Part shown: piece by piece, positions 4,972-10,565 of the stretch
Layout of the letters: each line of letters opens with the position of its first letter
How positions within the stretch are numbered: position 1 is the first letter of the stretch
IMG/VR virus record: IMGVR_UViG_3300014819_000077
Location: 1 to 22,120 of that record
Length of the DNA: 22,120 nt
From: a virus
Reading direction: 5' to 3' (one strand)
Program-made: the position numbers and the translations under genes
Notes under the pieces: model-generated
What the model was told of the DNA's origin: nothing
The model's database searches: none
Seen by the model: only the letters and a program-made list of their open reading frames with translations

Positions 4972-5299
4972 GTTCTTCCTCCAATCCACTTATTAAATCT
5001 TCTACACTAGATTGAATTGTCACTTCCTGTAAAAACTCTTTGAGAGTATCTTCGGATGAGTTTACCATAAGTAAAGCCGTGCTTCGTATAAGTTCTATAG
5101 CATCTCTAATACCATTACCAAATATCAAAAGGTTATGTAAGTCTTCAAGGAATCCATAGAAGTTAAGAGTACAGTCTTCTCCTAATGGTAACATCCAAGA
5201 ATACTGAGTACCACAATGCTCGAGATACTTGAATATATCACGAGTTGAATAGTCGCACTCTTCGCATTGGTAAAAACCTTTGCTGTTAGGTAATAACAT
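4955..5299 (-). CDS. Protein with N-terminal zinc finger, unknown function (114 aa)
   Basis: ATG 5299 overlaps the previous stop as TAATG. Residues 10-29 (YQCEECDYSTRDIFKYLEHC) place C12, C15, H28 and C29 like a CCHC-type finger, with the DYSTRD...LEH spacing seen in C2H2 fingers. The rest is helical and acidic, ending in EELDKKE. It sits between the primase Toprim gene and the DUF1599 gene, so a role in replication is possible but not shown. Confidence 0.68.
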   Translation of the reverse strand: MLLPNSKGFYQCEECDYSTRDIFKYLEHCGTQYSWMLPLGEDCTLNFYGFLEDLHNLLIFGNGIRDAIELIRSTALLMVNSSEDTLKEFLQEVTIQSSVEDLISGLEEELDKKE

Positions 5300-5922
5300 T
5301 ACTGAGCACCTGCTATCTTTTCTTTGAAGTAGTCTGCTCCGTAAGTCCGATAGAGCGAATTAACATCTTCGCCTTCTGGCGCTTGTATGACGACAACGTT
5401 GGACAATTCTCGAGAAAGGGACTTACCGAAATCATAGCCTGCATTGTCTCCGTCCGCGAAGAGGAAAACCTTATCGAAGTCAGCCAAGAGCCTATTGTAA
5501 TGTTTCTTCCAATTATTAACGCCAGGGACACCAACTGACGGAATGTTACAAACCAAGTCCAAACTAATGGTGTCGATTTCGCCCTCACATATACATATGT
5601 ATGACGATGCACGGAAAAGCGCTCCCACATTATACAGGTGTGTCGTAGCCCCAGCCATTCCCATATACTTGGGCTCTTCGTGTCCGAGACTCCTGAAACG
5701 CAAGTCAACAACACCAGACTTTGTGATGTAAGGGATGCAGAGCCTATTCGTATAGGCTTCATATCCTGTCAGCGGGTCTAAGACGACGCCCAAGCGTGCT
5801 TTGATTGCTGCCTCCATTGTTATGCCGCGTTCTGCGAGGTATTCCTCCGCTTCTGGCAGTGCGCTGTGGTAATACTTTGCCGCTTTTGTTAAAGATTCCC
5901 TCTGCGATGCTGATTGCTTCAC
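5299..5922 (-). CDS. DNA primase, Toprim catalytic subunit
   Basis: A protein of 207 residues. The Toprim fold is shown by ICEGEIDT (E113, E115) and LFADGDNAG (D157, D159), the acids that bind catalytic metal. The N-terminal part (LPEAEEYLAERGITMEAAIK, LCIPYI, VVDLRFRSLG) matches the RNA-polymerase-like region that precedes Toprim in DnaG-type primases. GTG 5922 is behind AAGGAAGGGG and overlaps the CHC2 zinc-finger gene by 164 bases in another frame. Together the two products would make one DnaG-like primase that lays RNA primers. Confidence 0.87.
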   Translation of the reverse strand: MKQSASQRESLTKAAKYYHSALPEAEEYLAERGITMEAAIKARLGVVLDPLTGYEAYTNRLCIPYITKSGVVDLRFRSLGHEEPKYMGMAGATTHLYNVGALFRASSYICICEGEIDTISLDLVCNIPSVGVPGVNNWKKHYNRLLADFDKVFLFADGDNAGYDFGKSLSRELSNVVVIQAPEGEDVNSLYRTYGADYFKEKIAGAQ

Positions 5923-6136
5923 GAAACTTGACCCCTTCCTTTTGCATAATTATAGCATAACCATCGCCCTTTGTTTGGCAAGCAAAGCAACAGAAAGCAT
6001 TCTCATTAAGATTAACTGTTGCAGAGTTATGTCTATCATCGTGGAACGGACACTTGATAGAAAACCACCCACGACGAGTTGGTACGGTTGCCCCATAATG
6101 CTCTAAAATCACTGATATATCAGGCTTTTCCATCAT
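5759..6136 (-). CDS. DNA primase, CHC2 zinc-finger subunit
   Basis: A protein of 125 residues with the CHC2 zinc finger (C29-P-F-H32 ... C50-F-A-C53) that recognises template DNA in DnaG-type primases. After about residue 82 the sequence becomes low-complexity and Arg-rich (RTARSGGIPRRTRHNN). This is the part read out of frame with the Toprim gene. ATG 6136 follows AAGGAAGG by 6 bases and overlaps the upstream gene by 17 bases. The normal single-chain primase is split here, as in some other actinophages. Confidence 0.85.
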   Translation of the reverse strand: MMEKPDISVILEHYGATVPTRRGWFSIKCPFHDDRHNSATVNLNENAFCCFACQTKGDGYAIIMQKEGVKFREAISIAEGIFNKSGKVLPQRTARSGGIPRRTRHNNGGSNQSTLGRRLRPADRI

Positions 6137-6467
6137 TCGTCGCCTTCCTAAGTAATTCTACCCATACTGCTACAGGCATTGTAGCATACCATTCAGCAGG
6201 GTCTCCCTTGCCTTTGCGTTTATGAATTACTGTCCCTGTCCAAGCCTTTGAGTTCTTTGTTTCAACTTCTAATTCTGATAACCAACCAGCAAGGTTTAAC
6301 TTAGCGTGGTTCTTAATTTCTATGCAGACACCGTTGATGCCTGAGATATCACCTTTATCCAGAGTGGCTCCCGCAAGCCTTCTTTCTGCATACGGGAACC
6401 ACTGTTGGAGATATTTAACTACATCTCTCTCTGCTTGAGAGCCCTTGATTTTGGATTTGCTAGACAT
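6120..6467 (-). CDS. PD-(D/E)XK nuclease, Holliday-junction-resolvase-like
   Basis: A protein of 115 residues. The nuclease core is visible: KGSQAERDVV with E13, LDKGDISGI with D40, and VCIEIKNH with E50-x-K52. This arrangement, with KGS near the N-terminus, is that of archaeal Hjc-like and phage junction resolvases. It would cut branched recombination or replication intermediates. TAATG coupling with the upstream transglycosylase gene. A VRR-NUC-type or other structure-specific nuclease is the alternative. Confidence 0.72.
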   Translation of the reverse strand: MSSKSKIKGSQAERDVVKYLQQWFPYAERRLAGATLDKGDISGINGVCIEIKNHAKLNLAGWLSELEVETKNSKAWTGTVIHKRKGKGDPAEWYATMPVAVWVELLRKATNDGKA

Positions 6468-6901
6468 TAGTACCAGCCGTTAGACTGCCAATGAGCCCAC
6501 GCAACGGTTGGAGTACCATAGCGATGGACGATATACTTGAGTCCTTTAGAAACCTGATATTCAATTGTTGAGTCTTGTGGTGTTCTCAATACTTGAGCGA
6601 TACCATAAGCACTCGAGTGAGGGTTCTTGGCTTTCCAGTTCCAAGCAGATTCCTTACCCCACAGTTTGACAAGTGCTTTCCATTCGTTCTTAGCATCTTT
6701 ACCAAACATCTTATTAAGTTTTTGTTTTGCGACTGACTGGGCTAACATTTTTGGGCTCGGTAAAACAGTTTCTGTGTTTCCCATTGAAACCATAATTGGT
6801 TTTAACGGATTCACTTTAATGAGCCACGCACCCACACCGTGGGGCAATGTTGCCGCAAATATTGCAATCGCGGATATTATTGATACTGTCGATAGTTTCA
6901 T
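6467..6901 (-). CDS. Secreted lytic-transglycosylase-like protein
   Basis: A protein of 144 residues with a typical Sec signal: KLS, then hydrophobic VSIISAIAIFAATL, and probable cleavage near GVGA-W. Residues 74-144 match the SLT-type domain of small actinobacterial secreted transglycosylases: WGKESAWN with catalytic Glu84, KNPHSSAYGIAQ, GLKYIVHRYGTP and HWQSNGWY. The ribosome binding site GAGGAG is 5 bases before the ATG. It would cut peptidoglycan from outside the membrane. Its place among replication genes, far from the lysis cassette at 9655-10565, is odd and suggests a role in early infection or host-wall remodelling. Confidence 0.8.
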   Translation of the reverse strand: MKLSTVSIISAIAIFAATLPHGVGAWLIKVNPLKPIMVSMGNTETVLPSPKMLAQSVAKQKLNKMFGKDAKNEWKALVKLWGKESAWNWKAKNPHSSAYGIAQVLRTPQDSTIEYQVSKGLKYIVHRYGTPTVAWAHWQSNGWY

Positions 6902-6903
6902 CT

Positions 6904-7107
6904 TTACTCCTCAATGGGTGCGGTAGCCTGCGTTCCACAGTCAGCGCACTCCATATCTAGAAAATACATCCCTATAGTGTTGTCTTCTGCGAAGACTACT
7001 TTGAGATTCCATACGAAACTCCCGCAGATGCACACCGTAGTTGGATTACCACGGATATCCATCGCCTTGTCATAACTCGGTTTGAGTTGTGTAATAGGTT
7101 TAGACAT
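6904..7107 (-). CDS. Small zinc-ribbon protein (67 aa)
   Basis: ATG 7107 overlaps the helicase stop as TGATG; a TTG one codon upstream is less likely. The product has CICG (C26, C28) and ECADCG about 26 residues later, a plausible zinc ribbon with an irregular first pair. No family is recognised. It is co-translated with the helicase. Confidence 0.68.
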   Translation of the reverse strand: MSKPITQLKPSYDKAMDIRGNPTTVCICGSFVWNLKVVFAEDNTIGMYFLDMECADCGTQATAPIEE

Positions 7108-7895
7108 CAAGACCTATCAGGTATATCAGACACATCCATAATCTCGGGATTAAACTGCAACCAATGAGCCGTATCCCCCGAAGGGTCTGCTTTGCCATAT
7201 CGGTTCTTTACGGGCGCAACGGCTATATATCCTGGCGCGTTGGAACCTACCGTGCAAATCAGAGCAGGTAATTGCGCTACCATCCCCTGAAGCGCGCTCC
7301 GTGGTTGGCACGGATTACCTGAATACGACTCTTTGGTATGATGCAGTACAAGCACAGCAGAATTGGTATCCCTTGCGAGATACTTCAATTCCTTTATTGT
7401 GGAGCGCATACCAGCAAACTCTTCTCCGCCATCATTAGAAATATCCATAAGGTTATCTACAACGATGAGAGTAGGGGCGCAACCCCACAACTCTTCAAAA
7501 GCAAGAACTTCTTGGTCAACATCAGCGAGCGAAGGCGCTGCTTCAAATGACCAGAAGATATGCCCTGAAGAATCATTTATTATTTTTCTTGATTCGGTAA
7601 CATCCTTAACGAGCATTTCTTCTGCATCGCTTTGGGTCTTACCAGTTATCATTGACAGTAAACGCATAGCCATTGTATGTGCGTTTGTGTCGGCACTTAC
7701 ATACAGTGTTGGTACTTTGGCGCGCAACGCCATAGCCAGTGCTAATGTAGATTTACCAGCACCAGGAGTACCAGCAATCATCGACACTTCAGCACGTCTA
7801 AGTATAATCTTATGCGCTTCGAAAGTTCGGAACACGGATGGAAGTGGTTCGCCACCTATGTCCGCGCTGCCAACCGCACGGGCAAGGGTTCTCAT
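7107..7895 (-). CDS. RecA-fold DNA helicase (DnaB/RepA-like ATPase)
   Basis: A protein of 262 residues with Walker A GTPGAGKST (42-50), Walker B LIVVDN (Asp147) and a LHHTKES segment (184-190) that matches the sensor motif of DnaB/RepA-type ring helicases. It lacks the N-terminal DnaB domain, so it resembles the plasmid RepA/short phage helicases. It would unwind DNA at the fork with the split primase downstream. ATG 7895 has no clear ribosome binding site, so translation may depend on coupling to the upstream gene 3 bases away. A RadA-like recombinase is a less likely alternative. Confidence 0.82.
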   Translation of the reverse strand: MRTLARAVGSADIGGEPLPSVFRTFEAHKIILRRAEVSMIAGTPGAGKSTLALAMALRAKVPTLYVSADTNAHTMAMRLLSMITGKTQSDAEEMLVKDVTESRKIINDSSGHIFWSFEAAPSLADVDQEVLAFEELWGCAPTLIVVDNLMDISNDGGEEFAGMRSTIKELKYLARDTNSAVLVLHHTKESYSGNPCQPRSALQGMVAQLPALICTVGSNAPGYIAVAPVKNRYGKADPSGDTAHWLQFNPEIMDVSDIPDRS

Positions 7896-7898
7896 TGG

Positions 7899-8312
7899 TT
7901 AGAATGTACTCCATTCAGGTTCATTGCGCTTTAGGAAAATTGGTTCGCACTGGTCAGGAGTTCCTTTTGGAGTTGAGCACATATATGCTTTCCAAGGACC
8001 CTTAGCGCTAGCGCCTTGTCTCTTAGTCATAGGACCGTGCTTACAAGCACGACCAGTTGGTGCGGTGCTAGGCGTTGTTGTCTGTGGGACAACTGTTGCT
8101 GGAATAACAGCAGTTACGTTATTAACTGCTTGTTGTATCGTAACAGGTGCTCCTTCAATAGAGGCAGCCATTGTGCTAATTGCTCCCTCGGCTCCATCAA
8201 CACCGAGTACTTCGACTAGATTACTCTTAAAATCGGCAAATGTATCTGCTCCGATTACAAAGATTCTCCCGTCATTTAGTTTACTGCTGACTTGGAAGTT
8301 TGCCCCAGCCAT
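7899..8312 (-). CDS. Protein with C-terminal zinc-binding segment, unknown function (137 aa)
   Basis: The frame is open from 8360, but ATG 8312 follows AAAGGAGAAACA and is the likely start (MAGANFQVSSKLNDGRIFVI). It has a small alpha/beta N-terminal domain, then a Thr/Pro-rich linker (PATVVPQTTTPSTAPTG), then a conserved-looking segment CKHGPM, KGPWKAYMCS, GTPDQC that resembles a zinc ribbon. Its place between helicase and nuclease suggests a DNA-binding role, perhaps like a single-strand-binding or loader protein, but this is inference. Confidence 0.75.
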   Translation of the reverse strand: MAGANFQVSSKLNDGRIFVIGADTFADFKSNLVEVLGVDGAEGAISTMAASIEGAPVTIQQAVNNVTAVIPATVVPQTTTPSTAPTGRACKHGPMTKRQGASAKGPWKAYMCSTPKGTPDQCEPIFLKRNEPEWSTF

Positions 8313-8410
8313 TGTTTCTCCTTTGTTATCTGTTCGTTTTTGAACCCTGTATTGTCCCAAGCATCAACCATCTCATCCATAGTTCTGCGGATAGGGAATA
8401 TATCATCCAC
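8276..8410 (-). CDS. Possible small acidic helical protein (44 aa)
   Basis: A GTG start at 8410 overlaps the nuclease stop by 8 bases, and the frame ends 37 bases inside the next gene. The product (DDIFPIRRTMDEMVDAWDNT and onward) is helical and acidic. It fills the only gap between two genes in an otherwise gapless operon. The ribosome binding site is weak, and a 26-residue frame starting as ATGA overlap at 8406 competes with it. Confidence 0.42.
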   Translation of the reverse strand: MDDIFPIRRTMDEMVDAWDNTGFKNEQITKEKQWLGQTSKSAVN

Positions 8411-9179
8411 TATACTCACTAGACTTTGCTCCGTTCATCCACTTGCAATATGATAGCACACCGCATCTTCCGCAGTTGCTAAAGTTAGGCAGAAATATGT
8501 CAGCCTTACGTGCCTTATCAAAGCCTAAGAATATGCTCTCAACCTTATCAGGTTGGAGATGTTCAAGATTCCAAGTAGTAATATTACCAGTGCGTGCATC
8601 CCAGAAGCCAGCCTTATCGACTGATACACCCTGCTTGTCTAGAGCCCAAGCGTAAACTGCTAGTTGCAGGGGATGCCTCTGAGATGACGCACCAGTTTTG
8701 ATATCGACGAGTACCCTATTCCCGTCGTAATCAACCAATACACGGTCAATGGCAAGTTTGACCGTAGTATCGCCCAATGCAATCTCATATTGTTTCTCAA
8801 TAAAATCTTCGTATACACTCCAACCTTTGTCAGGGTGCATAAAGTCTGCCCAGCGGTCTAGCATCCACAAACCTTCGCCATACCACCAAGAGATATCTTC
8901 ACGACCACGAAACTCCCAAGAGTTCATATCACCGTAAAGTGCTTCGTCTTCTTTAATCTGATTGAACCAGACATCGTTCCATAGTTCATCATTGTTATTG
9001 GTTTTACCAAGGTCTAACTTATCGAAACGTTCGGTAGCCTTATGGACAGCAGACCCACCCGTAAACCATACTGCGTGTTTCTCGGGTACGCCTTGTAGTT
9101 TTGTTAGGTTATATTTCCAGCCACATTCTTGCCAGGTACTGAAGGAAGAATATGATATATGTTTAGGTAATTCGCTCAT
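8403..9179 (-). CDS. Cas4/RecB-like PD-(D/E)XK exonuclease with Fe-S cysteines
   Basis: A protein of 258 residues. The nuclease motifs are His46 (GGSAVHKATE), Asp145 (LAIDRVLVD), D159-I-K161 and Q172-x3-Y176. One Cys near the N-terminus (C19, WQECGWKY) and three at the C-terminus (C236, C239, C245) match the arrangement that binds a [4Fe-4S] cluster in Cas4 and AddB-like nucleases. It would resect DNA ends for recombination or degrade host DNA. No cas1/cas2 is near, so a CRISPR role is unlikely. ATG 9179 overlaps the upstream small gene as ATGA. Confidence 0.85.
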   Translation of the reverse strand: MSELPKHISYSSFSTWQECGWKYNLTKLQGVPEKHAVWFTGGSAVHKATERFDKLDLGKTNNNDELWNDVWFNQIKEDEALYGDMNSWEFRGREDISWWYGEGLWMLDRWADFMHPDKGWSVYEDFIEKQYEIALGDTTVKLAIDRVLVDYDGNRVLVDIKTGASSQRHPLQLAVYAWALDKQGVSVDKAGFWDARTGNITTWNLEHLQPDKVESIFLGFDKARKADIFLPNFSNCGRCGVLSYCKWMNGAKSSEYSG

Positions 9180-9310
9180 TCCTCAAAGATATCACACTCA
9201 CAGAACTCTTCGCAGGTTAGGTCGCACTCGTCCCAGCCCAGCCAGTCCCCTTGAAGTGAATCGGATTCGCCGAAAATACTTTGAATAAAACGTTGCCACA
9301 ATGAACGCAT
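9176..9310 (-). CDS. Overlapping small acidic Cys-rich protein (44 aa)
   Basis: ATG 9310 follows CAGGA by 6 bases and lies inside the FmdB-like gene in a different frame; the two share 94 bases. The stop overlaps the nuclease start as ATGA. The product has an amphipathic basic start (MRSLWQRFIQSIFG) and an acidic Cys-rich end (DECDLTCEEFCECDIFEE, C at 29, 33, 37, 39). No family is recognised. The ribosome binding site and ATGA coupling are the main support. Confidence 0.62.
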   Translation of the reverse strand: MRSLWQRFIQSIFGESDSLQGDWLGWDECDLTCEEFCECDIFEE

Positions 9311-9393
9311 TTAATTTCCTGACTATTATCAAACGGAAGGGTTAATTCTTGGACGGTATCACAAGTCCTACATTCGTAATCGTACGTTGGCAA
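9217..9393 (-). CDS. FmdB-family zinc-ribbon protein (58 aa), TTG start
   Basis: TTG 9393 follows GGAGAG by 3 bases. The product begins (M)PTYDYECRTCD, continues IKCVHCGN and ends FSANPIHFKGTGWAG. This is the classic FmdB/CxxC_CxxC_SSSS zinc-ribbon signature, with zinc at C8, C11, C29 and C32. The family is often annotated as regulatory, though its biochemical role is poorly known. It is the first gene of the replication module, right after the 9394-9654 gap, so an early regulatory role would fit. Confidence 0.85.
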   Translation of the reverse strand: MPTYDYECRTCDTVQELTLPFDNSQEIKCVHCGNVLFKVFSANPIHFKGTGWAGTSAT

Positions 9394-9433
9394 TTTCTCT
9401 CCTATATGCCTGAACCCCAGATTCTAAGAAATG

Positions 9434-9448
9434 CCCCCCCTACCCCCC
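9434..9448 (-). other. G6-TA-G7 tract on the minus strand
   Basis: The plus strand reads seven C, TA, six C. On the minus strand, which would be the 5' leader of the replication transcript, this gives two long G-runs, with a further GGGG about 15 bases downstream (9415-9418). Long G-runs can form quadruplexes in DNA or RNA. Confidence 0.5.
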
Positions 9449-9522
9449 ATAAAAATTATGGTGAGTCAGGGAGGCTAGGTTAGGCTATGCCGTCACCCCG
9501 TCATCTGAAGTTTCTGCCCCAC

Positions 9523-9538
9523 GGTTTCCCGTGAAACA
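9523..9538. promoter_or_regulatory. parS-like palindrome
   Basis: GGTTTCCCGTGAAACA differs from the bacterial parS core GTTTCACGTGAAAC at one of 14 core bases (9524-9537). parS is the centromere bound by ParB during chromosome partition. No ParA or ParB gene is in the window, so a host ParB would be the reader. The same bases also form a short hairpin, CACGG-TTTC-CCGTG (9520-9533), which is the alternative explanation. Confidence 0.4.
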
Positions 9539-9579
9539 ATAGTAACATATAAATATTTTTTCCGCATATAAAGAAATAT

Positions 9580-9616
9580 GACCCCCATCCTATGGGATTA
9601 CCACAGGTAGGGGGTC
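9580..9616 (-). terminator. Large hairpin, probable terminator of the late operon
   Basis: On the minus strand GACCCCC pairs with GGGGGTC (7 bp). After a 2x2 internal loop, CCTGTGG pairs with CCATAGG (7 bp, one G-T), closing on a 5-base loop. On the plus strand the inner stem has an A-C mismatch, so the structure fits a minus-strand RNA better. It is followed by ATATTTCTTTAT rather than a clean T-run, so termination strength is uncertain. It lies 39 bases past the stop of the last lysis gene. Confidence 0.6.
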
Positions 9617-9654
9617 AAAGTGTCTAAAAACGGCCTTAGAAGGCGTTTAAAGGG

Positions 9655-9840
9655 CTATTTAGCGCCTCTGCCAAACTCAGGGGCAGATGGGTCTAGCCAT
9701 TTAAGGACAGGTCCGAGGAAGCCAGCAAGGGCTGCTGTTGCCAGCACCTTTAGATTAGTTTCTCCAGCAAGGTATAGTGCGACTGCAGCGGCTGCTGAAG
9801 CACGGAACCAAGTAAGAGATACTTGTTTGAATTGTTCCAT
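9655..9840 (-). CDS. Holin-like small membrane protein (61 aa)
   Basis: ATG 9840 overlaps the endolysin stop as TAATG. The product has an amphipathic N-terminus (MEQFKQVSLTWFRASAAAAV) and one or two hydrophobic segments (about 12-26 and 31-47), then the short tail LKWLDPSAPEFGRGAK. This layout and the W-x-RA-x-AAA start resemble small phage holins. Its position directly after the endolysin supports a role in pore formation and lysis timing. Confidence 0.65.
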   Translation of the reverse strand: MEQFKQVSLTWFRASAAAAVALYLAGETNLKVLATAALAGFLGPVLKWLDPSAPEFGRGAK

Positions 9841-10361
9841 TAGATTGCCTTTCGTTTAGGTTTATGGATAGGACAGCACGTGCATACTATCCGTGGTTCA
9901 GATACTAGCACTTTTTTCTTAGGTTGGGGGGTAAGATTAGCCAAAACCTGATTTAGGACTTTAGGCTGGTTTACCCACCAGAACCAAGGGCTAGTATCAT
10001 TAGATTTATCAGCATTGATAGAAATATGAAGATGTTTAGTGTGAGGATTACTACCAGTATAAACGCGATTGCCAGACTTAGCCTTATCGCGGGACCAGAT
10101 TTTTTTATTAAAGATAAGGTAAGAGACTCGTTCGTCCTCTTTAAGTTTTTCAAAAATAACAGCACAATCAACCCCGTTCTTAGGGTCGTGGGTCAAATCG
10201 ACTGCTAGCCCAGTATTGTGGTCCGAATTCGGGCTGGCTTTCTGATGCGCTAACGAAGGCAACAACCCGTCTGACAGTTTCTTGCGCTTCGGAAATAACG
10301 CTGTCGCTTGACGGAGCACAGCAATAGCAGCAGGTGACGCTACTTTGGCTACAGGCTTCAT
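9840..10361 (-). CDS. Endolysin, M15-type (LD/DD-carboxypeptidase-like) peptidase
   Basis: A protein of 173 residues. The zinc-peptidase motifs are SDHNTGLAVDL (H48, D55) and HTKHLHISI (with H110 and H112), typical of VanY/peptidase M15 endolysins that cut peptide cross-links in the cell wall. There is no signal peptide, so it would need the neighbouring holin. The ribosome binding site GAGGAG is 4 bases before ATG 10361. A Lys/Pro-rich linker leads to an unusual C-terminus, IVCTCCPIHKPKRK, with three Cys and one His, which may bind metal or the wall. Confidence 0.82.
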   Translation of the reverse strand: MKPVAKVASPAAIAVLRQATALFPKRKKLSDGLLPSLAHQKASPNSDHNTGLAVDLTHDPKNGVDCAVIFEKLKEDERVSYLIFNKKIWSRDKAKSGNRVYTGSNPHTKHLHISINADKSNDTSPWFWWVNQPKVLNQVLANLTPQPKKKVLVSEPRIVCTCCPIHKPKRKAI

Positions 10362-10565
10362 TCATCTCCTCAATGCTTCCTTGATTAAGTCTGTTAATAG
10401 TTCTACTTTATTCTCCAAAGAATCAACCTTATCCTTAAGACTAGAACCACCATTAGGTTTTAATTCATATAGGTAATGTTTAACTAACCAGCGTACAGCG
10501 CCAGCAAATCCAGCAACTAAAGTAAATACGGCTACGGCTAGTCCAGCCCATTCAGTAGGTGTCAT
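10362..10565 (-). CDS. Membrane protein with C-terminal coiled coil, possible second holin or antiholin (67 aa)
   Basis: The N-terminal segment (TEWAGLAVAVFTLVAGFAGA) is one transmembrane helix. The C-terminal part (LKDKVDSLENKVELLTDLIK) has clear heptads. Such one-helix/coiled-coil proteins beside phage endolysins are often annotated as holin or DUF2746-like. The stop abuts the endolysin start, and its own start overlaps the upstream gene as TAATG. Confidence 0.65.
   Translation of the reverse strand: MTPTEWAGLAVAVFTLVAGFAGAVRWLVKHYLYELKPNGGSSLKDKVDSLENKVELLTDLIKEALRR

Larger units (their letters stand above)
9394..9654. other. Main intergenic region between late and replication modules
   Basis: This is the only gene-free stretch of notable length in the window. 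It must hold the end of the late operon and the start of the replication operon, both on the minus strand. Visible elements are a large hairpin (9580-9616), an AT-rich patch (9538-9579), a parS-like palindrome (9523-9538), and G6/G7 tracts on the minus strand (9434-9448). A CATAAT box on the minus strand lies next to the G-tracts at about 9453-9458 but has no good -35 partner. A promoter or origin here is inference. Confidence 0.6.

Noticed and set aside
7363-7902. 179-residue open frame on the plus strand
   Set aside because: It is antisense to the helicase gene, which has clear Walker motifs. It has no recognisable domain and opposes the operon.
8328-8406. 26-residue frame starting as ATGA overlap at the nuclease stop
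   Set aside because: Short, with no ribosome binding site. The 44-residue frame at 8276-8410 is a better but still uncertain candidate.
8403-9179. Possible CRISPR link because of the Cas4-like nuclease
   Set aside because: No repeat-spacer array and no cas1 or cas2 in the window; phage replication modules often carry such nucleases.
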